A stretch of 7,958 nucleotides of DNA from Desulfovibrionales bacterium GWA2_65_9 (GCA_001799475.1 MGTN01000080.1:1257-9214), one strand, 5' to 3'. Shown: positions 1-5,326, numbered from the stretch's first letter. Notes: generated by a model from the letters alone, not told the origin. Made by a program: numbers and translations.

Positions 1-2
1 CG

Positions 3-56
3 ACCCAGGCCGGAAGCCTGCACCAACTCATCGAGAAGATGAAGAGCGGCGGCTAG
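3..56 (+). CDS. C-terminal end of a probable methyl-accepting chemotaxis protein (partial)
   Basis: Only the last 17 codons and the TAG stop are present; the gene starts outside the window. The residues read TQAGSLHQLIEKMKSGG. An A-x-x-L-x-x-L-I-x-x-M-K amphipathic tail like this is how many chemotaxis receptors end, where the last helix of the signalling domain usually carries a Q-A-x-x-L-x-x-L pattern. That is a family resemblance over a very short stretch, so another protein ending in a coiled coil is possible. A strong rho-independent terminator follows about 70 bases downstream, which supports this being the true end of a rightward transcription unit. Confidence 0.45.
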   Translation, partial: TQAGSLHQLIEKMKSGG

Positions 57-125
57 GACCTCGGGGCCAGCCCCTCCGCGCTCAAGCCTGAGCAGCTCCG
101 CTGCATTCCGATCATAAGACGCACA

Positions 126-165
126 GCGCGGGCTCCCGGCCATGGGGGCCCGCGCTTTCAATTTT
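126..165 (+). terminator. Rho-independent terminator of the gene at the left edge
   Basis: A 12-bp stem (126-137 with 144-155, one G-T pair) closes a 6-base loop. It is followed by TTT, CAA and TTTT at 156-165. The T-rich side is on the right, so it works for rightward transcription from the partial gene at 3-56. The other side has no T run, so it is not a convincing terminator for the leftward gene at 181-483. Confidence 0.75.
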
Positions 166-180
166 GAGCTGGACCGGGGC

Positions 181-483
181 CTAGCCCAACCGCTTCCAGA
201 AGCCCAGCTGCGGCGGGGCGGCAAGACGCGGGCCGACCACCGCGCGGAACGCGGCCAGATGCGCGCTGGCGTTGTGCGCATCCAGGGCGGCCTGGCCCTG
301 CCAGCGTTCATAGAAAAGCACCCGGCAGGGATTCTCGGCATGGATATGGGCGATATACTCCAGGCAGCCCGGCTCACTGCGCGTTGCGCCGACCACTGCG
401 GCCAGGGCCAGCAGCACGGGTTCAGCCGCAGGCTCGGCAAAGGTCAATTCGGCCAGGAGGGTGAGGCTCTTCGGATCGGGCAT
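181..483 (-). CDS. Antibiotic biosynthesis monooxygenase (ABM)-fold protein, YgiN-like
   Basis: A 100-residue protein, the normal length for a single-domain ABM protein, which folds as a dimeric ferredoxin-like alpha+beta barrel. Visible family traits, in order: a first strand SLTLLAEL (residues 6-13), the turn S-E-P-G-C-L-E-Y (36-43), the strand RVLFYERW (54-61) with the family's typical Y/F-E-x-W, and the helix ALDAHNASAHLAAF (66-79), matching the usual A-L-x-x-H-x-x-S-x-H-F. Family members include quinol or polyketide monooxygenases and heme-degrading enzymes, but most are uncharacterised; the substrate cannot be read here. The ATG at 483 is chosen because an AGGAG lies 7 bases upstream (491-495 on the complement). 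The reading frame stays open further upstream to 615, but that part is Arg/Ala-rich and covers the likely promoter. It is transcribed away from the neighbour at 660. Confidence 0.85.
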   Translation of the reverse strand: MPDPKSLTLLAELTFAEPAAEPVLLALAAVVGATRSEPGCLEYIAHIHAENPCRVLFYERWQGQAALDAHNASAHLAAFRAVVGPRLAAPPQLGFWKRLG

Positions 484-548
484 GGGGTGACTCCTGCGTG
501 ATGTTTTGGTGGCCAGGCCCGCACTCGACCCGGGCCGCAATGGCGCGC

Positions 549-578
549 ACCCTAGGCCCACCGCGAGCGCAGCGTCAA
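549..578 (-). promoter_or_regulatory. Predicted sigma-70 promoter of the ABM-fold gene
   Basis: Read on the minus strand, TTGACG (complement of 573-578) and TAGGGT (complement of 549-554) are separated by 18 bases. The predicted start near 542 gives a leader of about 60 bases before the ATG at 483. The same hexamer pair, TTGACG-18-TAGGGA, precedes the tRNA gene at 4373, which gives this call some support. Confidence 0.5.
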
Positions 579-659
579 GCAGCCTGGCGACACCCGGCGC
601 AGCGCCGGAAAGCATTGCCCTGCCCTTGCTTTTTGCTGGCGCATTGCCTACCTACGCAC

Positions 660-1289
660 ATGGACTGGCGCGAAGGCATTCTCATCCTCTACAGCTCGAA
701 CCTGTCCCTCAAGGTCCTGGCCTACCTCTTGACCCTGGCCCTGATCACCATCTTCTCCGGCGGCCTGCACGGCTTCCTGTATTTGCTCCTGCCCTTTGGC
801 CTGGACGTCATCGGCGCGGGCTACATCCGGCTGAACCACCAGGCCTTCCAGGAAGACGTGCAGGAACTCCTGGAGGCCGACTGCCTGCGCGCCTGCGGCA
901 TCGACAAGGCCAGAGCGCACTTCAGCCACGTCGAGTTCTCCGGCTCCCTGGATCATTGGCGGCTTAAGGATCTCAAGACGGACATCACCTACAGCATGAT
1001 GGCCCCCAGGACGGACTTCGTGGTCATCGCCACGCGCAAGGGCCGCATGTTTCCGCTCAAGAGCTATTTCAAGGTGGGCTACCAGACCGAGGACGCCGGA
1101 ACGCGCGACGTCTATTTCAGCGACATCAGCAGCGTGGACCTCGCAGGCAAGGTGCTGACCATGACCACCGCCTCGGGCGAGGCCGTGCCCTACACCGCCC
1201 AGGGCGGCAAGGCCGAGGAGGCCGCCACGCTCCTGCGCCAGCGCCTGCGCGAGTATAAGTCGCGCCGTGGCGAGACCGCGGACGAATAG
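660..1289 (+). CDS. Small membrane protein with two N-terminal helices and a possible PH-like cytoplasmic domain
   Basis: A 209-residue protein I cannot assign by name. Residues about 16-34 and 37-56 are two closely spaced hydrophobic helices, a hairpin anchor with almost no loop. After a charged linker (60-110), residues 115-200 alternate hydrophobic strands: TDFVVIATRKGRMFPL (118-133), then VYFSDISSVDLAGKVLTMTT (151-170), ending in an amphipathic helix, EEAATLLRQRLREY (186-199). The order 'I-A-T-x-K-G-R, then D-I-S-S-V-D, then strand, then last helix' resembles bacterial PH-like domains; this is inference from pattern. The ATG at 660 is chosen because the anchor begins just after it. No Shine-Dalgarno precedes it, but a weak TTGCTT-17-TACCTA pair (626-654) would start transcription almost at the ATG, so a leaderless message is possible. 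The frame is open back to 498, but that stretch is Arg/Pro/Cys-rich and overlaps the divergent promoter. Confidence 0.7.
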   Translation: MDWREGILILYSSNLSLKVLAYLLTLALITIFSGGLHGFLYLLLPFGLDVIGAGYIRLNHQAFQEDVQELLEADCLRACGIDKARAHFSHVEFSGSLDHWRLKDLKTDITYSMMAPRTDFVVIATRKGRMFPLKSYFKVGYQTEDAGTRDVYFSDISSVDLAGKVLTMTTASGEAVPYTAQGGKAEEAATLLRQRLREYKSRRGETADE

Positions 1290-1339
1290 CCCCAGCCGTT
1301 TTCCGCCCCAGGTCTTGCGCAACTGTGCCCTTGGCGCTA

Positions 1340-1487
1340 GGGTCTGTTTCCAAAAGATGGATTTTGTTCCCTGGCGAGGAGAGAGCCTATTTTGGGGCCA
1401 GGGAGTGTACTCATGCGGTACAGCCCTGGGCACAAATCGGCTCACGACGACGTCCAGGGGGCAAAAGACGCTTTTAGAGACAGGCCC
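1340..1487. mobile_element. 148 bp fully palindromic element, candidate MITE
   Basis: The ends are imperfect terminal inverted repeats. The left end, GGGTCTGTTTCCAAAAG (1340-1356), matches the complement of the right end (1471-1487) at 14 of 17 positions. The match resumes inward: TTTTG..CCCTGG at 1362-1374 pairs with 1454-1466. It continues through GAGCC.ATTT near 1382-1392 (partner 1431-1443), CCAGGG at 1398-1403 (partner CCCTGG at 1424-1429) and GTAC at 1407-1410 with 1418-1421 around the centre. The whole element can therefore fold as one long imperfect hairpin. It is flanked by TA on both sides (1338-1339, 1488-1489), as expected for TA-duplicating transposition. It contains no coding capacity. 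The TIR style recalls IS5- or IS630-type elements, but the parent family cannot be decided here. Confidence 0.65.
1364..1393 (+). promoter_or_regulatory. Weak promoter-like pair inside the palindromic element
   Basis: TTGTTC (1364-1369) and TATTTT (1388-1393) are 18 bases apart and point toward the diguanylate cyclase gene. If active, the palindromic element would supply that gene's promoter and its message would begin with the right half of the hairpin. No better promoter is visible in 1290-1538. The match is only moderate. Confidence 0.25.
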
Positions 1488-1496
1488 TAATGTTGA

Positions 1497-1516
1497 ACTC
1501 TTAAGAGTCGCTAGCG
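1497..1516. repeat. Two adjacent perfect palindromes before the diguanylate cyclase
   Basis: ACTCTTAAGAGT (1497-1508, 12 bp) is immediately followed by CGCTAGCG (1509-1516, 8 bp). They lie 22 bases or more upstream of the GTG start at 1539, between the MITE-like element and the ribosome binding site. They could be operator sites or small leader hairpins; no known regulator motif was recognised. Confidence 0.4.
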
Positions 1517-1538
1517 GCCCCTGCGCCAGGAGCACCCC

Positions 1539-2480
1539 GTGGCAAAACAGAGCATTCTCTCCCGCCTGCGCCCCAGCCGACTGGGGCTGCTCCACCTGTT
1601 GCGCCTGTACAGCCTGCTCCTGCTCCTCCTGCCCGCCATCCCCGCCGGACTGCTGCTCTTCTACAGCAATGCGGACCTCCAGCTCAGCCGCCTGAACTTC
1701 CTGCTTCTGGCCTGCCTGAGCCTGCCCGTGGTCGCCTCCGCCGTGCTGGGCCACGCCATCGTGCGCGCGCTGCTCGGTCCGCTGAGGCTCCTGCTGGAGG
1801 GCGCGGAAAAGGTCGAAACCGGCGAGTACGGCCACACCATCGACCTCTCAATGCATCCCGGCGCGCCGGAAGAGATGGTGCACCTCGTGGGGGCCTTCAA
1901 CCGCATGTCCGGCACGGTGCGCAGACACGTGGAAACCATCCAGGCCACCTCGCGCACGGACCAGCTCACCGGGATCTGCAACCGCAGGCACCTCCTGGCC
2001 GAGGGCTACCGCATCATCAACATGGCCATCCGCGCGAACAAGCCCTGCTCCTGCCTGATGATCGACATTGACCACTTCAAGCTGGTCAACGACGAGCACG
2101 GCCACCCCGTGGGCGACCGCTACCTCATCCACATCGCCGGGTGCATCGCCGCAGCCACCCGCGACTCGGATCTGACCGCGCGCTACGGCGGCGAGGAGTT
2201 CGTTGTCCTGGCGCCCAACGCCAGCCTCGAAGAGGCCTGCATCCTGGCCGAGCGCATCCGCAGCACCGTGGCTGAAACTCCGCTCAAGGTGCGCACGGGC
2301 ATTTTGAGCAACACCGTGAGCATCGGCGTGGCCGAGTACAGCATGGAACCGGAATTCGGGGCCAATATCCTCGAGGACATGATCGAGAAGGCCGACAAGG
2401 CCCTGTACCGGGCCAAGCAATCCGGACGCAACCGCGTGGAATCCTGGCCGTTCCCGCTGGACCCCAGCCACTCGCCCTAG
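1539..2480 (+). CDS. Membrane-bound HAMP-GGDEF diguanylate cyclase
   Basis: A 313-residue protein that should make cyclic di-GMP from two GTP at the inner membrane. Two hydrophobic helices (about 20-42 and 52-79) enclose a loop of only about 10 residues, so there is essentially no periplasmic sensor domain. A HAMP-like linker follows (about 75-130), then a GGDEF domain (138-303). Catalytic features are intact: D-Q-L-T at 141-144, metal-binding D176 in IDIDHFK, N184 and D193 for the nucleotide, and the signature GGEEF at 217-221. The inhibitory I-site RDSD (208-211) lies five residues before the signature, so product feedback inhibition is expected. The GTG start is supported by AGGAG at 1528-1532 with a 6-base spacer. 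A palindromic mobile-like element sits directly upstream. The input signal is unknown; it may be membrane state or a partner protein. Confidence 0.93.
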   Translation: MAKQSILSRLRPSRLGLLHLLRLYSLLLLLLPAIPAGLLLFYSNADLQLSRLNFLLLACLSLPVVASAVLGHAIVRALLGPLRLLLEGAEKVETGEYGHTIDLSMHPGAPEEMVHLVGAFNRMSGTVRRHVETIQATSRTDQLTGICNRRHLLAEGYRIINMAIRANKPCSCLMIDIDHFKLVNDEHGHPVGDRYLIHIAGCIAAATRDSDLTARYGGEEFVVLAPNASLEEACILAERIRSTVAETPLKVRTGILSNTVSIGVAEYSMEPEFGANILEDMIEKADKALYRAKQSGRNRVESWPFPLDPSHSP

Positions 2481-2497
2481 CCTTTCCCCGCTCCACC

Positions 2498-2526
2498 TTG
2501 AACTTGGCCTGCAATTGGCCTAGAGT
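2498..2526 (+). promoter_or_regulatory. Predicted sigma-70 promoter of the YcaO gene
   Basis: TTGAAC (2498-2503) and TAGAGT (2521-2526) are separated by exactly 17 bases, 60 bases ahead of the ATG at 2586. The predicted start is near 2532. The leader would hold a 6-bp hairpin with a 3-base loop (2538-2543 with 2547-2552). No terminator separates this promoter from the diguanylate cyclase stop at 2480, so some read-through is possible. Confidence 0.55.
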
Positions 2527-2585
2527 CCGCCAGCCTTGGCGGCATAGCCGCCCATTTCAGTCCACATTGCCCCACAGGAGCCCCC

Positions 2586-4310
2586 ATGCGCTACGAACTC
2601 CGCCTCATGGACACCCTCTCCGGCGTCGGCTGCTTTGCCGCCCACCCCGGCCCGAACCTCGCCTTTGCCGAGATGCTGGACCACCTGCGCCAGCACCCGC
2701 TGGACGACTTCATGCACCAGCACCTGCTCTTCAAGCTGGGCGAGCACCGCACCAGAAAGTTCGAAAAGCTCATCGATGAAGTGCAACAGGACGGCCGCTG
2801 CACCGACCCTGTGCTGGCGGCGCTCCTGGTGGAGGCCTGCCTGGGGCACGAGCGCTTCGCGCACCTCTTGCCGCGCCTGTCCGGGCTCGACCTGCGCGAG
2901 ATCTCGCGCCACACCCCGGCGGTGCACATCCGCTCCTATCTTCTGGCCGATCAGTGCCTGCACAACGAGTGGACCATGCGCATGCAGATGAACATCGTGG
3001 CCCACGAGGCGCTGGCCGCGCCGGACGAGATGGGCCTGGCCGAGCCCTACGCCGCCGAGATCTACGCCAAGGACGCCCTGCCGGCTGCCGCCACTGTGAC
3101 GGCAGCCGGCATGCGCCAACGCCTGGCCGCTGTGCTGCCGCCGGCCAAGGCGCGCCGCCCGGCCCCGGAGACCTCGGCCCATGCCCTGGCAAAGCTTGAG
3201 GAAAAGAACGTCTTCATCGGCCAGGAGATGCGCCACAAGGCCTCGCTCAGTCCCATCGCGCTGCTCAGGATGTGGCTGGTGGAGCTCTCGGTCAAAAGCG
3301 GCGACATGAACTACAGCCTCTCGGGCATGCAGACCAGCTATGGCCGGGGCCTGGAGATCGAGGGGGCGCGCGCCTCCTACCTGATGGAGGTGGCCGAGCG
3401 CGTGTCCTCCTACGCCAGCATCGGCAAGCGCGGCGTCATGGGCCTGGCCCGACCCTGCCCGTTGACCTACGGGTCATATGACGAGGTTTCGGCCACTGGA
3501 CGCGCCCTGGATCTCTCCCGCGTGCGCCTGGAGGTGCCCTACGAGGGCCAGCGCATCTACTGGATGCCCGGCGAGGAGCGCTTCGGCACCCAAGAACAGG
3601 GCGGGGGCTTGAGGCCCATCCTGGTGCCCGCGCAGTTCGTGTATCTCTTCTGCAACATGGAGGAGCAGAGCCTGTTCAGCGCGTTGGGCTCCACGGGCCT
3701 GGCCTCGGGCAACACCCTGGCCGAGGCCAAGGTGCACGCGCTAAACGAGGTGCTGGAGCGCGACGCCGAGGCCGTCACCCCCTTTGACCTCTCGCGCTGC
3801 TTCCGGCTCACCGCGCGCGACGAGCGGGTGGCCCGGCTGCTCTCCGACTATGAGGAGGCCAACCTCCACGTCTGGTTCATGGACTGCACCTCGGAGTTCG
3901 GGGTGCCCTGCTACAAGGCCGTCGTGGTGGGCCGCCATGGCGACGTGAACAAGGGCATGGGCGCGCACCTCTCCGGCCCCAGGGCGGCGGTGTCGGCCAT
4001 GACCGAGATCCCGTATCCCTTCCCCGGCCCGCTCACCCTGCCCGTGCCCGAGAATCTCCCGGTGCGCGTGCTGGAGGACCTGCCCGACCACTCCACCGGC
4101 AGCGCCGAGGGCGACCTCATGGTGCTGGAGGAGACCCTGGTGGCCTGCGGCTATCCGCCCAGCTACGTGGACCTGACCCGCGCCGACCTGGGCATCCCGG
4201 CCGTGCGGGCGCTGGTGCCGGGGCTGGAGTGGGTGGCCGACTTCGACCGCTTCTCGCGCCTGCCGCCCCGGCTGTACGCCAACTATCTGCGCCAGTTCGG
4301 GGCGTTGTAA
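2586..4310 (+). CDS. YcaO-domain protein with a long unassigned N-terminal region
   Basis: A 574-residue protein. Residues from about 225 to the end form a YcaO domain, an ATP-using enzyme that activates amide bonds (azoline formation, thioamidation, or help with ribosomal protein S12 methylthiolation in E. coli). Visible motifs: YGRGLEIEGARAS then the metal/ATP helix S264-x3-E268-x2-E271-R272, the segment STGLASGNTLAEA followed by E388-x2-E391-R392-D393, and the late segment KGMGAHLSGPRAAV ending at T473-E474. In most family members the last motif reads R-A-L-T-E; here the Arg position is S470, which may weaken ATP contact. The end lacks the P-x-P-x-P tail of azoline cyclodehydratases. Residues 1-220 are mostly helical and not recognised; in E. 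coli YcaO the extra domain is at the other end. AGGAG at 2576-2580 supports the start. No precursor peptide, TfuA or dehydrogenase lies beside it, so the substrate is unknown. Confidence 0.88.
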   Translation: MRYELRLMDTLSGVGCFAAHPGPNLAFAEMLDHLRQHPLDDFMHQHLLFKLGEHRTRKFEKLIDEVQQDGRCTDPVLAALLVEACLGHERFAHLLPRLSGLDLREISRHTPAVHIRSYLLADQCLHNEWTMRMQMNIVAHEALAAPDEMGLAEPYAAEIYAKDALPAAATVTAAGMRQRLAAVLPPAKARRPAPETSAHALAKLEEKNVFIGQEMRHKASLSPIALLRMWLVELSVKSGDMNYSLSGMQTSYGRGLEIEGARASYLMEVAERVSSYASIGKRGVMGLARPCPLTYGSYDEVSATGRALDLSRVRLEVPYEGQRIYWMPGEERFGTQEQGGGLRPILVPAQFVYLFCNMEEQSLFSALGSTGLASGNTLAEAKVHALNEVLERDAEAVTPFDLSRCFRLTARDERVARLLSDYEEANLHVWFMDCTSEFGVPCYKAVVVGRHGDVNKGMGAHLSGPRAAVSAMTEIPYPFPGPLTLPVPENLPVRVLEDLPDHSTGSAEGDLMVLEETLVACGYPPSYVDLTRADLGIPAVRALVPGLEWVADFDRFSRLPPRLYANYLRQFGAL

Positions 4311-4332
4311 ACAGATTCACCGCGTTCACGCG

Positions 4333-4362
4333 TTGACGCTGCCCCGGCCGAGCATGTAGGGA
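4333..4362 (+). promoter_or_regulatory. Predicted promoter of the tRNA-Leu gene
   Basis: TTGACG (4333-4338) and TAGGGA (4357-4362) are 18 bases apart, placing the start near 4369, about four bases before the mature tRNA. The hexamers are nearly identical to the pair before the ABM-fold gene on the other strand. Confidence 0.55.
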
Positions 4363-4372
4363 ATACGCGGCT

Positions 4373-4459
4373 GCCCGGGTGGCGAAACTGGTAGACGCAA
4401 GGGACTTAAAATCCCTCAACCTTCGGGTTATGTCGGTTCGATTCCGACCCTGGGCACCA
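4373..4459 (+). tRNA. tRNA-Leu, anticodon TAA
   Basis: The 87-base gene includes the encoded CCA at 4457-4459. The acceptor stem GCCCGGG (4373-4379) pairs with CCTGGGC (4449-4455) with one G-T pair; the discriminator is A4456. The anticodon stem AGGGA/TCCCT (4400-4404, 4412-4416) closes the loop CTTAAAA, giving anticodon TAA at 4407-4409, which reads UUA and UUG. The long variable arm around 4418-4430 and GGTTCGATTCC in the T arm fit the class II leucine tRNA structure. The gene appears complete and functional. It marks the boundary between the GC-rich left part and the accessory right part. Confidence 0.97.
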
Positions 4460-4469
4460 AGGAAAGAGT

Positions 4470-4511
4470 AAGCTCCGCAGGCGAATCGGAATATTCGCAG
4501 CGGAGCTTTTT
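4470..4511 (+). terminator. Rho-independent terminator of the tRNA gene
   Basis: AAGCTCCGC (4470-4478) pairs with GCGGAGCTT (4500-4508), and a second stem, GCGAAT with ATTCGC, sits within the loop. The hairpin runs directly into five T residues (4507-4511). It begins 11 bases after the tRNA CCA. Confidence 0.88.
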
Positions 4512-4703
4512 CTTGTCATTTCGCGTTCTGTGCAACCCCTATGCAACCTCTGCACCCTCAACTGCCTTCTCCCCCTTAACAAGGCAATCTAGACATAGGC
4601 GTCAATTCGTTCCCCTCAGCTCTGACCAGCGCGCACACTTGAAGCTATCCAGTACAGGTTATTCGCAACACCCACGCTTGCGCTCCGTTTGTACTTCCCG
4701 CCC
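4512..4703. other. Gene-free junction between tRNA-Leu and the hicAB operon
   Basis: No credible gene is visible in this stretch of about 190 bases; the one open frame (4513-4707) has no ribosome binding site and an ordinary random composition. The sequence is clearly less GC-rich than the left half. It carries three TGCAACC-like repeats at 4531, 4542 and 4551. This would be the left edge of an island if one is inserted at the tRNA, but no integrase fragment was recognised. Confidence 0.5.
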
Positions 4704-4732
4704 TTGACTCATACACACTCAATGTGTATTGT
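4704..4732 (+). promoter_or_regulatory. Strong sigma-70 promoter of the hicAB operon
   Basis: TTGACT (4704-4709) and TATTGT (4727-4732) have the ideal 17-base spacer. Transcription should start at about 4738-4740, which coincides with the ATG of hicA at 4739. The spacer is filled by the inverted repeat at 4711-4729. Confidence 0.75.
4711..4729. promoter_or_regulatory. Likely HicB operator inside the hicAB promoter
   Basis: ATACACA (4711-4717) and TGTGTAT (4723-4729) form a perfect 7-bp inverted repeat around a 5-base centre. It occupies the spacer and the first three bases of the -10 element, so a bound protein would block RNA polymerase. HicB antitoxins with a C-terminal DNA-binding domain commonly repress their own operon, and the hicB here encodes a ribbon-helix-helix-like tail. 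That HicB is the ligand is inference. Confidence 0.65.
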
Positions 4733-4738
4733 CTTTCT

Positions 4739-4933
4739 ATGAACAGCGCGGAACTCATCAAGGCACTCAAGGCTGATGGCTGGTACAAAGTCGCTCAGGT
4801 CGGTTCGCACGTACAGTTCAAGCACCCCACGAAGCCGGGCCGAGTGACCGTGCCGCACCCCAAGAGGGACTTGCCCACGGGAACGCTCAAGAGCATCGAG
4901 AAGCAAGCTGGACTGGAACTGGGTAGGAGGTAG
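4739..4933 (+). CDS. hicA: HicA toxin, mRNA interferase
   Basis: A 64-residue protein, the usual size for HicA, a small dsRBD-like ribonuclease that cleaves mRNA and stops growth when free of HicB. The family hallmarks are present: helix SAELIKALKADGW (3-15), the catalytic G22-S23-H24 followed by QFKHPTKPGRVTVP (26-39), and the closing helix GTLKSIEKQAGL (48-59). The predicted catalytic His is H24. The ATG at 4739 is preferred to an in-frame ATG at 4724, because the latter lies inside the promoter and operator. With the 4739 start there is no room for a ribosome binding site, so translation is probably leaderless, which may keep toxin output low. hicB follows after 6 bases, and its strong ribosome binding site overlaps the end of hicA. 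Confidence 0.93.
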   Translation: MNSAELIKALKADGWYKVAQVGSHVQFKHPTKPGRVTVPHPKRDLPTGTLKSIEKQAGLELGRR

Positions 4934-4939
4934 GAGAAG

Positions 4940-5326
4940 ATGGCAAGCTACATCGGCATCATCCACAAGGACGCAGACAGCGACTTCGGCGTGAGCTTCC
5001 CCGACTTCCCCGGATGCATCACCGCAGGGAAGACCTTGGACGAGGCCGGACGCATGGCACAGGACGCTTTGGCCGGGCACATCGCGGGCATGGTCGAGGA
5101 CGGCGAGAACATTCCTGCTCCCATGACTTTGGAGCACGCTCAGGCCCATGAATTCGCAGAGAACGCCCTGGCCTTCATCGTGGTGCGAGCGCCGGAGCCT
5201 GAGGGCCGAGTCGTGCGCGTCAACATCACCCTGAAGGAAGCCGACCTTCGGCGCATTGACGAGGCGGCGGCAGGTGCAAAGCAGAACCGTTCAAGCTACA
5301 TGGTCAGCCGGGCGCTGGGAGCGTGA
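4940..5326 (+). CDS. hicB: HicB antitoxin with ribbon-helix-helix-like C-terminus
   Basis: A 128-residue antitoxin that should bind and silence HicA. The N-terminal partial RNase H-like domain is clear: Y4-I-G-I-I, then D14-F-G-V-S-F-P-D-F-P-G-C-I-T-A-G (to 30), T32-L-D-E-A, and the helix to E53-D-G-E-N-I-P-A-P. After a linker (62-88), residues 90-128 read RVVRVNITLKEADLRRIDEA and NRSSYMVSRAL: a strand followed by two helices, as in ribbon-helix-helix DNA-binding domains. This supports autoregulation through the inverted repeat at 4711-4729. AGGAGG at 4925-4930, inside the last codons of hicA, gives a strong ribosome binding site 9 bases before the ATG. The antitoxin should therefore be translated far better than the leaderless toxin. 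A terminator follows 24 bases after the stop. Confidence 0.93.
   Translation: MASYIGIIHKDADSDFGVSFPDFPGCITAGKTLDEAGRMAQDALAGHIAGMVEDGENIPAPMTLEHAQAHEFAENALAFIVVRAPEPEGRVVRVNITLKEADLRRIDEAAAGAKQNRSSYMVSRALGA

Noticed and set aside
498..659. An N-terminal extension of the membrane protein back to 498
   Set aside because: The extra 54 residues are Arg/Pro/Cys-rich, unlike the rest, and overlap the divergent promoter of the ABM-fold gene.
648..1835. A 395-codon leftward open frame across the membrane-protein gene, the palindromic element and the GGDEF gene
   Set aside because: Its Gln/Gly/Ala-rich composition is that of an antisense shadow in GC-rich DNA; the plus strand has well-supported genes on both sides.
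1848..2471. A 207-codon leftward open frame over the GGDEF domain
   Set aside because: The plus strand carries an intact diguanylate cyclase; the antisense product is only a composition artefact.
2520..3236. A 238-codon leftward open frame over the start of the YcaO gene
   Set aside because: Shadow frame; it would also cover the predicted promoter and ribosome binding site of the YcaO gene.
4321..4332. CGCGT-TC-ACGCG inverted repeat just before the tRNA promoter
   Set aside because: Too short, with a 2-base loop and no T run; it does not qualify as a terminator of the YcaO gene and is likely chance in GC-rich DNA.
4513..4707. A 64-codon open frame between the tRNA and hicAB
   Set aside because: No ribosome binding site, no recognisable domain, and Ser/Arg/Pro-rich composition; it begins in the tRNA terminator tail.
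4724..4738. An earlier in-frame ATG for hicA
   Set aside because: It lies within the operator and -10 element, upstream of the predicted transcription start, and adds residues not typical of HicA.
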